A DNA stretch of 64,000 bases, from positions 62,001 through 126,000 of the forward strand of contig NZ_LZRN01000006.1 in the NCBI RefSeq assembly GCF_001678675.1, written 5' to 3'. The position numbers were made by a program, and so were the translations under genes. A model generated the notes under the pieces. The model was not told where the DNA came from. It saw nothing but the letters and a program-made list of their open reading frames with translations, and ran no database searches. The DNA is from Gelidibacter algens. GTDB taxonomy: Bacteria; Bacteroidota; Bacteroidia; Flavobacteriales; Flavobacteriaceae. Shown in pieces: positions 26,057 through 33,941 of the stretch. How positions within the stretch are numbered: the first letter of the stretch is position 1; every line of letters starts with the position of its first letter.

Positions 26057-26985
26057 TGTTACCTCAAACCCTACATATCACCAACGGCAATAATCTGACC
26101 GATTATTTGAAGGACCTTCATTATGAAGGTCACTTTTTGACTTGGCAAGAAATGCTTTGTGAAGGCCCAACCATAGAACGTATCGATTCTGACAAATTTT
26201 TCAATCTCAGAAAAAACTTTTTATTGGACTTTTATGACATTGAAATCAATGAAGATGAGCTCCGGCAAGAATTGGATATCTTAAACCATACTGATCAATT
26301 TCAAGAAATTGTCTTATGGTTTGAATATGATTTATTTTGCCATATTAACCTGATTGCTATCCTGAGTCTGTTACATCAAAAAAATGTCGAGCTCCCACTC
26401 TATTTGGTGTGCAGTGGCAGAGTAAAAGGAGAAAAAGAACTTAAAAGCCTGACCGAATTAAAACCGGAACAACTGCAGGAACATTATAACAACAAAATTG
26501 CGTTGTCTCGCAGAGATAGTGATTTGATGCATTCCTTATGGCAAGTATATTGCGGAAAAGACCATAATTTGTTCAAGCCATACATTGTTCAACAATCTTC
26601 TTTTCCCTATTTGAGCAATTGTTTGAAGGCTCATCTGGAGCGCTTTCCTGATTCAGAGACCGGCCTTTCAACTTTAGAGACGCATACGCTTCAAATGATA
26701 TCAGATTATAAAATAAAATCAAAGCGTCACCTTTTGGGGTACATTCTTAATTTCCAAGGGTACTATGGCTTTGGTGATATGCAGATTAACAGAATGGTTG
26801 ACGTGCTTGAGATATTCTTTTCTAAAGAAGGAGAGCAACTTGTTCTTAACAAAAAGGGATATGAAGCTATTGAAGAGCAGCATGATTTTTCTTCAGAATT
26901 TAATGCTCCAATGATTTTTGGAGGTGTCATAAAACATGATTTTAAGTTCAGTAAAATTCAAAATAAACTTATAAAAACAAATTAA
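26056..26985 (+). CDS. DUF1835 domain protein
   Basis: A 309-residue cytoplasmic protein with the DUF1835 N-terminal domain: LHITNGNNLTDYLKDL, then LTWQEMLCEGP, and a catalytic-looking VLWFEYDLFCHINLIAIL block. The C-terminal half is DUF3658-like. The fold is reported as Rossmann-like, function unknown. It overlaps the SUI1 gene upstream and the nucleoside phosphorylase downstream by a single base each (TAATG junctions), so the three are translated as a unit. A role linked to nucleotides or translation is only an inference from neighbours. Confidence 0.82.
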   Translation: MLPQTLHITNGNNLTDYLKDLHYEGHFLTWQEMLCEGPTIERIDSDKFFNLRKNFLLDFYDIEINEDELRQELDILNHTDQFQEIVLWFEYDLFCHINLIAILSLLHQKNVELPLYLVCSGRVKGEKELKSLTELKPEQLQEHYNNKIALSRRDSDLMHSLWQVYCGKDHNLFKPYIVQQSSFPYLSNCLKAHLERFPDSETGLSTLETHTLQMISDYKIKSKRHLLGYILNFQGYYGFGDMQINRMVDVLEIFFSKEGEQLVLNKKGYEAIEEQHDFSSEFNAPMIFGGVIKHDFKFSKIQNKLIKTN

Positions 26986-27854
26986 TGTCTATACAAGCAT
27001 CAGAACTTATATTAAATCCAGATGGTAGCGTATATCATCTCAATTTGAAACCAGAACATTTGGCCAACACTATTATTACTGTTGGCGATCCTGATCGTGT
27101 GGACAGTATCACCAAACATTTTGATACCGTAGAATTTCAAACCAAAAAAAGAGAATTCCATACCCAAACCGGGACTTATAAAGGCAAACGTATCACGGTC
27201 ATTTCTACAGGAATTGGTACCGATAATATTGATATCGTGTTTAATGAGTTGGATGCATTGGTGAATATTGACTTGGAAAATCGTGAAATAAGAAAGAAAC
27301 TCACCACTTTAGAAATCATCAGAATAGGAACTTCAGGTTCCATCCAAAAGGAAATCGCAATAGATGCTTTTTTAATCAGTGAGTATGCCGCGGGTTTTGA
27401 TAGTTTATTGCATTTTTATAAAAATGAAAATATTCAAGATCACGAGATTTCAGATGCTCTTGTAAAGCATACCAACTGGAATCCGTTAAAGTCAAAGCCC
27501 TATATTGTAAAATGCAATAACGCCTTATTTCGTAAATTTAGTTCTGACAAAACAGTAAAGGGTTTTACGGCTACGAATGTCGGGTTTTACGGACCTCAAG
27601 GCAGGGTTTTGAGACTCGCTTTAGAGGATGATGAACTGAATGCTAAGTTGGCAAGTTTTAGTTATAACACTATGCCTATAACCAATCTTGAAATGGAAAC
27701 CGCAGGGATATATGGCTTATCAGCACTTTTAGGCCATAAGGCCATCTCGATGAATGCTATCATCGCGAATAGAGCGACGGGCGAATTTAGTGCGGATCCA
27801 AAAGCTGTTGTTGATGCCTTAATAGCATATACCTTGAACAAATTAGTAGAGTAA
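26985..27854 (+). CDS. Nucleoside phosphorylase (uridine phosphorylase family)
   Basis: A 289-residue PNP/UDP phosphorylase. Visible family blocks are TVGDPDRVDSITKHFD (phosphate/nucleoside site), ISTGIGTDNIDIVFNEL, RIGTSGSI and NLEMETAGIYGLSALLGHKAISMNAIIANRA, where the NxExE-type residues contact ribose. It cleaves nucleosides with phosphate to base and ribose-1-phosphate; uridine specificity is likely but not certain. It overlaps the DUF1835 stop by one base. It is cytoplasmic. Confidence 0.9.
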   Translation: MSIQASELILNPDGSVYHLNLKPEHLANTIITVGDPDRVDSITKHFDTVEFQTKKREFHTQTGTYKGKRITVISTGIGTDNIDIVFNELDALVNIDLENREIRKKLTTLEIIRIGTSGSIQKEIAIDAFLISEYAAGFDSLLHFYKNENIQDHEISDALVKHTNWNPLKSKPYIVKCNNALFRKFSSDKTVKGFTATNVGFYGPQGRVLRLALEDDELNAKLASFSYNTMPITNLEMETAGIYGLSALLGHKAISMNAIIANRATGEFSADPKAVVDALIAYTLNKLVE

Positions 27855-27950
27855 TTAGGCTAAAAAGTATCCAGTACAATAGTAAAATTAACAAAAATAT
27901 ATTTCCTCACGATCACATTGATCTTGTGGGAATTAATTATAAAATATGCA

Positions 27951-28805
27951 ATGAAGACTGTAAACATTGGAGGTGTTCCAGAACATTTCAATTTGGCGTG
28001 GTACTTAACGCTTAAGGGTGGGGAGTATAAAGATGAGGATATCAATTTGCGTTGGAAAGATTACCACGGCGGCACGGGCGCTATGACTGAAGCGCTCAGA
28101 ACTGGCACCATTGATATGGCCGTTATACTGACAGAAGGAATTGTTAAGGATATTGCTGAAGGAAACCCGAGCAAAATTGTGCAGACTTTTGTACAAACAC
28201 CTCTTATCTGGGGCATTCATGTAGCTCATGGTTCTGAATTTAAATCGGTTGAAGATTTAAAGGGAAAACGATGCGCTATTAGTAGATATGGGTCAGGTTC
28301 TCACTTAATGGCTTATATCAATGCTGAAAACCATGGCTGGAATTTGGAAACGGATCTAAATTTTGAAGTGGTACAAGACTTGGACGGAGCCGTTGAAGCT
28401 TTGAGCAATGGCAATGCTGATTATTTTATGTGGGAAAAGTTCATGACCAAGCCCATTGTAGATTCCGGTATATTTAGGCGCATTGCCAATTGTCCAACGC
28501 CATGGCCCTGTTTTGTCATTGCCGTAAGAAATGAATTCTTGGAAGCCAATGAACGTATCGTCAAAATTATTCTGGAAATCATTAATAATACAACTATTGA
28601 TTTTAAGGAGATCCCAAGTATTGATCGGATGATTGCCAATAGATATGCTCTCAAATTAGAAGACGTTCAAGAATGGTTGACACTAACAGAATGGTCACAG
28701 AGTCATTTAGATGAAGCCACAGTAAAGAAAGTTCAGCAAAAATTAATTCAGCTAGATATTCTATCAGCACAACGCCCTTACCATCAAATTGTTAAAAATG
28801 TATAG
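27951..28805 (+). CDS. Soluble NMT1/THI5-like substrate-binding domain protein
   Basis: A 284-residue protein from ATG 27951 (the upstream TTG/ATG options add an unlikely leader). It has the type II periplasmic-binding fold pattern: KTVNIGGVPEHFNLAWYL, GGTGAMTEALRTGTIDMAVILTEG, then SVEDLKGKRCAISRYGSGSHLMAYI and a VQDLDGAVEALSNGNADYFMWE segment. There is no signal peptide or lipobox and no permease or ATPase gene nearby, so it is probably a cytoplasmic enzyme-like or sensor protein rather than a transporter subunit. It is the last gene of the run that starts with the oxygenase. Confidence 0.8.
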   Translation: MKTVNIGGVPEHFNLAWYLTLKGGEYKDEDINLRWKDYHGGTGAMTEALRTGTIDMAVILTEGIVKDIAEGNPSKIVQTFVQTPLIWGIHVAHGSEFKSVEDLKGKRCAISRYGSGSHLMAYINAENHGWNLETDLNFEVVQDLDGAVEALSNGNADYFMWEKFMTKPIVDSGIFRRIANCPTPWPCFVIAVRNEFLEANERIVKIILEIINNTTIDFKEIPSIDRMIANRYALKLEDVQEWLTLTEWSQSHLDEATVKKVQQKLIQLDILSAQRPYHQIVKNV

Positions 28806-28872
28806 ATGAGTTTTAATTTTAACGTTTTATTAAGTTATTATGGTTTCATGATCCACGCGTAAAATTTTTTTA

Positions 28873-28880
28873 TAGATTTG
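28873..28880 (+). promoter_or_regulatory. -7 box before the 59-residue protein gene
   Basis: TAGATTTG fits TAnnTTTG and lies 42 bp before the ATG at 28923. No TTG is seen at the -33 position. Confidence 0.4.
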
Positions 28881-28922
28881 TACTCTCAAATCTTCATAGC
28901 CCTTTGACACAACCTATAAATT

Positions 28923-29102
28923 ATGATCATCACTATTCTTGTTGTTGCTTTTTTAATTGCTTTAAATTTTCTACTGCTTGCCTTTAGTTGTAATAAAATC
29001 ATGAAAAAAGACTTTATTCAGGCTCCTAAACCTGATCATCAATCTGACGCAGTAGTTACCAAACAATTGCACGAGCGTCAACTTGCTCCAACTGGGAGTT
29101 AG
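28923..29102 (+). CDS. Small single-pass membrane protein (59 residues)
   Basis: An ATG-to-TAG frame of 60 codons. Residues 2-22 form a hydrophobic helix (ITILVVAFLIALNFLLLAF) followed by SCNKIMKK and a polar tail. This is the layout of small inner-membrane proteins, and it has a -7 box upstream. The last 47 bp overlap the 3' end of ung on the opposite strand. No function can be assigned. Confidence 0.55.
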   Translation: MIITILVVAFLIALNFLLLAFSCNKIMKKDFIQAPKPDHQSDAVVTKQLHERQLAPTGS

Positions 29103-29721
29103 TTTTACTAAAACTTTTATTTCCAAACCAATATCCTCTATTTGCACTTAATGGTGACGGATGGCCTGAAGTAATGATCCTGTGTTTTGACGCATCAATA
29201 AATTTCAATTTTTGCTTTGCAAAACCTCCCCAAAGTATGAAAACTACATCCCTCTTCTGTTCGCTTATGGTTTTTATGACACTGCTTGTAAAGGTTTCCC
29301 AGCCTCTCTTTTGATGGCTTCCTGCTGCTCCTGCACGTACTGTTAAAGTAGCGTTGAGCAAAAGCACCCCTTGTTTTGCCCATGGTTCCAGATCTCCTGA
29401 TATTGGATAGGGTTTACCCACATCTGTTTCCAACTCCTTAAAAATGTTTTTTAGCGATGGCGGATGTGCAATCCCATAGTTTACAGAAAAGCATAACCCA
29501 TTGGCTTGGCCAGGTCCGTGATAGGGATCTTGTCCTATGATGACCACTTTTACCTGATCAAATGGGCACCAATCAAAAGCATTGAAAATGTCTTCTTCTT
29601 TTGGATAACAGGTATGCATACTATATTCCTCCCTAACAAATTTGGTCAAGTCCTTAAAATAAGATTTTTCAAACTCTGACTTCAATTGCTTTAGCCAACT
29701 GGAATGCATTTTGACGTCCAT
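29056..29721 (-). CDS. ung: Uracil-DNA glycosylase (family 1)
   Basis: A 221-residue enzyme starting at ATG 29721, where MDVKMHSSWLKQL matches the usual N-terminus; the longer frame to 29757 adds a lysine-rich leader. The water-activating motif GQDPYHGPGQANGL is at 63-76 with catalytic Asp65. The uracil-binding HPSPLSANRG motif is near the C-terminus. It excises uracil from DNA to start base excision repair. Its 3' end overlaps a convergent small membrane-protein gene. It is divergent from mutS2. Confidence 0.95.
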   Translation of the reverse strand: MDVKMHSSWLKQLKSEFEKSYFKDLTKFVREEYSMHTCYPKEEDIFNAFDWCPFDQVKVVIIGQDPYHGPGQANGLCFSVNYGIAHPPSLKNIFKELETDVGKPYPISGDLEPWAKQGVLLLNATLTVRAGAAGSHQKRGWETFTSSVIKTISEQKRDVVFILWGGFAKQKLKFIDASKHRIITSGHPSPLSANRGYWFGNKSFSKTNSQLEQVDARAIVW

Positions 29722-29801
29722 AATCATTTTTTTTATTTTGAATAAAAATAAAGCCATTTTTGTATGTGTTAAAATATATATTCCAAAACTTTAAATTTCC
29801 T

Positions 29802-29809
29802 TAAATTTG
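29802..29809 (+). promoter_or_regulatory. -7 box for mutS2
   Basis: TAAATTTG matches TAnnTTTG and sits 30 bp before the ATG at 29839, giving a leader of about 24 nt. The -33 element is not clear. Confidence 0.5.
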
Positions 29810-29838
29810 AACTTAATTATAAGATCCACCAAAAGCGA

Positions 29839-32001
29839 ATGCACATTCAAGAGAAAACCCTAATAGACATTGAATTCCACACCGTCTTAAATCAAATGTC
29901 GTCCTATTGCATTACTCATTTGGGAACAGAGAAAGCCTTGCAGACGGCTCCTTTCGCCAACAAAGAAGTCTTGTTGAAGGCTTTGCTGCTTACCAACGAT
30001 TATTTGTCGTCTTTTGATAATGATAATCGGATTCCAAACCACGGATTTGAACCAATTACCAGAGAAATCCAACTTCTTAAAATAGAAAACTCGGTTTTGG
30101 AGACTGAAAGTTTTAGAAAGATTAAAGCCATTTCCTTAGCGAGTAATGAGATTATTAATTTCCTGAAAAAATTTAAGGATTATTATCCCAACCTCTTTAA
30201 TTATTCATTAAGTATTACGGTTACCGTAGAATTGATCAATGATATTGATGCGGTGATTGATCGTTTTGGGGATGTAAAAGACAATGCTTCGGAAGAGCTT
30301 TTTAAACTCCGCAAAGACATTAACAGCGTGAGGGGAAAAATCAACCAAAGTTTCGGATCGGCTTTAAACTCTTATATCGCTTTGGATTATTTAGATGACA
30401 TTAGAGAATCTGTAGTTGAAAATAAGCGCGTTTTGGCGGTAAAGGCGATGTACAGGCGCAAAGTGAAAGGCAGTATTTTAGGGGGAAGTAAAACCGGAAG
30501 TATTGTTTATATAGAGCCGGATGCCACTTTTAGATACTCGCGGGAGCTCAACAATTTGGAGTTTGAAGAGAAGGAAGAAGTGACCAGAATCTTAAAGCAG
30601 CTCACGGATTACATCAGGCCATTTCATAATTTGCTAAAAGAATATCAGATTTATTTGACAGAATTGGATGTTATTTTTGCAAAAGCCAAGTATGCAGCGT
30701 CCATGAACGGTATTTTACCTGAAATTACTGACAACAGAGAATATGTCTTGAGAGATGCCATTCATCCTTTGCTCTATATTTCAAACCAAAAGAAGAATAT
30801 AAAAACTTTTCCGCAATCAATTGAACTGCATCCCGACAATAGGATTATCGTGATTTCAGGACCAAATGCCGGCGGGAAAAGTATCACATTAAAAACGGTT
30901 GGTTTGCTGCAAGTGATGTTACAAAGCGGCTTGTTGATTCCTGTACATGTGCGGAGCAAATTGTGTTTGTTTGATCGGATACTGACAGATATTGGTGACA
31001 ACCAATCGATAGAAAATCATTTGAGCACCTACAGTTACCGTTTGAAACAGATGAATTATTTCTTGAAAAAGTGCAATAAGAATACACTTTTTTTAATTGA
31101 TGAGTTTGGTACAGGTAGTGACCCTGAATTGGGAGGCGCTTTAGCAGAAACCTTTTTGGAAGAATTTTACCATAGAGAAGCCTTCGGTATTATTACCACC
31201 CACTACTCCAACCTTAAGGTATTGGCCAATGAGTTGCCCTTTATGCAAAATGCCAATATGATGTTTGACGAAATAAGCTTGGAACCCATGTACAAATTGG
31301 CTTTAGGTCAGGCAGGTAGTTCATTCACCTTTGAGGTGGCGCAAAAAAACGGCATACCCTATAGTTTGATCAATCGTGCAAAAAAGAAAATAGAACGCGG
31401 TAAAGTCCGCTTTGATGCCACCATTGCAAAGCTCCAGAAAGAACGCAGCAAGCTTGAAAAAACAGAGCAATCCCTAAAGATTAACGAGCGGAAAACACAA
31501 TCTGAAGCAGAAAAGCTTGAAGAAACCAATATTAAAATCCAAAAGAAGCTGGAAAGCTATCAAGAATTGTATGATAGCAATCAACGGTTGATTTATTTGG
31601 GTCAGAAAATGAATGATCTTTCTGAAAAATATTTTGACAACAAGAGAAAGCGAGAATTGATGGACGAGTTGTTCAAGTTGGTGCAGATTGAAAACTCAAA
31701 ACGAAAGAAGCTTTCTGCCAAAGTGAAAAAAGTTCAGAAAGCCAAAGAAGAAAAAGTCATTAAAGAGGCTGAAAAAACGGTGGACGTCATTCGACAAAAA
31801 AAGAAAGCAGCGAAGATCAAAGTAGAAGCAGCACCAAAACCGAAAGCTATTTTTAAAATTGGAGACCGGGTCCGGTTACAAGATGGAAGGGCCGTCGGCA
31901 GCATTGACAAACTCGAAAAAAATAAAGCTACCATAAATTATGGCATGTTTACGACTAACGTGAGTGTGGACCAGTTGGAATTGGTTGAAAGAGTGAAGTA
32001 G
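29839..32001 (+). CDS. mutS2: MutS2-family ATPase lacking the Smr domain
   Basis: A 720-residue MutS2-type protein: an N-terminal helical core/clamp, Walker A GPNAGGKS (341-348), Walker B LFLIDEFGTGSDPELGGAL and the ABC-like TTHYSNLKVLA. A long coiled coil (~520-640) rich in K/E follows, then a KOW/SH3-like FKIGDRVRLQDGRAVGSIDKLE end. Canonical MutS2 (~780 residues) ends in an Smr nuclease domain with LDLHG/LDLRG; that is missing here, as in other Bacteroidota. MutS2 acts on recombination intermediates and on collided ribosomes in other bacteria. The role here is inferred. Confidence 0.88.
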   Translation: MHIQEKTLIDIEFHTVLNQMSSYCITHLGTEKALQTAPFANKEVLLKALLLTNDYLSSFDNDNRIPNHGFEPITREIQLLKIENSVLETESFRKIKAISLASNEIINFLKKFKDYYPNLFNYSLSITVTVELINDIDAVIDRFGDVKDNASEELFKLRKDINSVRGKINQSFGSALNSYIALDYLDDIRESVVENKRVLAVKAMYRRKVKGSILGGSKTGSIVYIEPDATFRYSRELNNLEFEEKEEVTRILKQLTDYIRPFHNLLKEYQIYLTELDVIFAKAKYAASMNGILPEITDNREYVLRDAIHPLLYISNQKKNIKTFPQSIELHPDNRIIVISGPNAGGKSITLKTVGLLQVMLQSGLLIPVHVRSKLCLFDRILTDIGDNQSIENHLSTYSYRLKQMNYFLKKCNKNTLFLIDEFGTGSDPELGGALAETFLEEFYHREAFGIITTHYSNLKVLANELPFMQNANMMFDEISLEPMYKLALGQAGSSFTFEVAQKNGIPYSLINRAKKKIERGKVRFDATIAKLQKERSKLEKTEQSLKINERKTQSEAEKLEETNIKIQKKLESYQELYDSNQRLIYLGQKMNDLSEKYFDNKRKRELMDELFKLVQIENSKRKKLSAKVKKVQKAKEEKVIKEAEKTVDVIRQKKKAAKIKVEAAPKPKAIFKIGDRVRLQDGRAVGSIDKLEKNKATINYGMFTTNVSVDQLELVERVK

Positions 32002-32081
32002 CTATTAGTGGGCAGTTGGCAATTTTGAATGGTCTGTTTGTCAGTTTCAGTGTAATACATAAATATAAAAGTTAACATATC

Positions 32082-32498
32082 ATGGCGCTAAATTTAGGAA
32101 ACAACAAACAGCTGATTCTTTTTGACGGGGTTTGTAACCTTTGTGACGCATCGGTGCAATACATCGTCAAACATGATCAGCATGATATGTTCAGGTATAC
32201 AGCGCTGCAAAGTGATGTGGGGAAAGAAATTATAGAGACATTTAATATTGACACCGCAAAAATGGATTCTATTCTGCTTTATTCGGTAGAGAAAGGAATT
32301 TACTATAAATCGACAGCCGCATTGAAAATTGCATCACAACTTGGGTTCCCAAGAAATCTCATGGCCATATTTCTAATTGTCCCTCCATTTATTAGAAATT
32401 GGGTGTATGATTATATTGCGAAAAACAGGTATGAATGGTACGGCAAGAAGGAAGAATGTATGATTCCGACAGCGGAATTGAAATCTAAATTTTTATAA
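32082..32498 (+). CDS. DCC-family thiol-disulfide oxidoreductase (DUF393)
   Basis: A 138-residue protein. The DCC signature is FDGVCNLCDASVQYIV with the CxxC pair Cys18/Cys21, followed by FRYTALQSDVGKEI and a YYKSTAALKIASQLG helix. This is a thioredoxin-like fold predicted to be a thiol-disulfide oxidoreductase. It is cytoplasmic, possibly membrane associated through the aromatic FLIVPPFIRNWVYDYIAKNRYEWYG segment. It is 80 bp downstream of mutS2. The intervening tract has degenerate repeats. Confidence 0.88.
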   Translation: MALNLGNNKQLILFDGVCNLCDASVQYIVKHDQHDMFRYTALQSDVGKEIIETFNIDTAKMDSILLYSVEKGIYYKSTAALKIASQLGFPRNLMAIFLIVPPFIRNWVYDYIAKNRYEWYGKKEECMIPTAELKSKFL

Positions 32499-32895
32499 AT
32501 CAGAACCTACAGAATACAAAAAAAGTCCTCGGCAAAGAACTTTTTTAAAATTTAACAACTTAGTTGAAAATTAATCGAAACTAAAAAACGGAACTTTTAA
32601 TAGTATCGAGGGAATACTCTTTGATGTAGCACATTATTTTGATACAGTAAATTTATAGCATTGGGCTGCACTCCAAAAACAAAATCGTTGTATGCCTCAA
32701 AATATTTGATAAAAAAGAGAAACGTGCACAAAACAACTGAAAACCGACATTTCGCTGAAAAAAAGCCTCAAAATAAATCTTTCAAATAAATCCAACCTTT
32801 AAAAGTTGGGAATGACTGAAAATCTTCAATTCCATTAATTTACACCGTCGACCCCTATCAAGCCAATAGAAAAACTCTTAATTTAAGGCCATATC
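32499..32895. other. Intergenic stretch with a weak hairpin
   Basis: About 400 bp between convergent genes. A hairpin aaaaaagt / acttttttt-like at 32519-32546 with a 12-nt loop could be a weak terminator for the DCC gene. No coding frame or repeat is convincing in the remainder. Confidence 0.45.
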
Positions 32896-33936
32896 TTATA
32901 ATGTTGCCAATCTGCTATTGTACAAATAATCTTTATACATACTCTTGTAATAAACTTTACGCTCAATCGATTCAATCACGGGAGTTGCAAAATCAGCATC
33001 GTACATTTGCCCCATTACATTTAATCCGCCAGGACTGAACACGTTTATTTCCATCAGTTTTGAGCCCACGATATCAATTCCTACCAAAAACATACCGTCT
33101 TGCACAAGTTTAGGTCTCACAATATCTGCCAGCTCCATGATTTGATCGGTCATCTTAACTTTTTGGGGTTGCCCACCTGCGTGAATATTACTTCTGATAT
33201 CTCCGGAGGCATTTACGCGCTGCATTATGGCATATTGCCCGTTGGCCTTCAACGGTTCGCCATTCATTAAAAATAAACGTGTGTCGCCTTTTGTGGCTTC
33301 GGTTAGATATTCTTGTGCAATCACAAAGCCGTCTCTACAAATGGCATCAATAGTTTGCGAAAGGTTGTGTTCATTTTTTTTATCCATCATAAACACATTG
33401 GTACCTCCTGAGCCTTGCAATGGTTTAAGGATCATTTTTTGTTTCTGGTCCTTGAAAAACTCTTTGATTTCGTTGTGATCTCTGGTGATGATGGTTTTTG
33501 GACGGAGGATTTCAGGAAAATGCTGAAAGTACATTTTGTTGACAGCGCCAGCTAAGCTACTGGGATGGTTAAGAACAATAACGCCGTTTGCCGCAGCAAT
33601 TTCACCAAAAATAAAGGCCGCATTATAGGCCCAATCACGTTCATTGATTTCATCGGCAGGATTGTTTCTTAAGAACAGGACATCCAAATTTTTGGATGAC
33701 ATATTAACAAATTCTTCCTTTTGCAGGGCTTTAAAATACGTTTCTTCACTTTTAAAAACCCTGTCTTTTATAGTTTTGCAGCGTACTGACAGATGCCCTT
33801 GAGAGGCATATGACAGCTCGCCAACACCAATAAAAAATACGTCATGCCCTCTTTTGTAGGCCGCATAGCCCAAAGCGGGCGTTGTATAATTCCATTTTTC
33901 TGTGGAATGTTCATTTATTATAAATCCTATTTTCAT
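32896..33936 (-). CDS. GshB-like ATP-grasp ligase
   Basis: A 346-residue protein. The N-terminal half resembles the prokaryotic glutathione synthetase N-domain (IGFIINEHSTEKWNYTTPAL). The C-terminal half is an ATP-grasp fold: MILKPLQGSGGTNVFMMDKK (glycine-rich loop), FVIAQEYLTEATKGDTRLFLMNGEP, and GMFLVGIDIVGSKLMEINVFSPGGLNVMGQ with the metal-binding Glu/Asn. It makes an amide from an acyl phosphate. It is the last gene of a three-gene operon, 5 bp after the QEGLA gene. No gamma-glutamylcysteine ligase is in the window and BshA is present, so a glutathione-synthesis role is doubtful. Confidence 0.88.
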   Translation of the reverse strand: MKIGFIINEHSTEKWNYTTPALGYAAYKRGHDVFFIGVGELSYASQGHLSVRCKTIKDRVFKSEETYFKALQKEEFVNMSSKNLDVLFLRNNPADEINERDWAYNAAFIFGEIAAANGVIVLNHPSSLAGAVNKMYFQHFPEILRPKTIITRDHNEIKEFFKDQKQKMILKPLQGSGGTNVFMMDKKNEHNLSQTIDAICRDGFVIAQEYLTEATKGDTRLFLMNGEPLKANGQYAIMQRVNASGDIRSNIHAGGQPQKVKMTDQIMELADIVRPKLVQDGMFLVGIDIVGSKLMEINVFSPGGLNVMGQMYDADFATPVIESIERKVYYKSMYKDYLYNSRLATL

Positions 33937-33941
33937 TTTAT

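Noticed and set aside
32896-33936. Calling the ATP-grasp gene glutathione synthetase
   Set aside because: Its neighbours and the presence of bshA argue against it; kept as a family description only.
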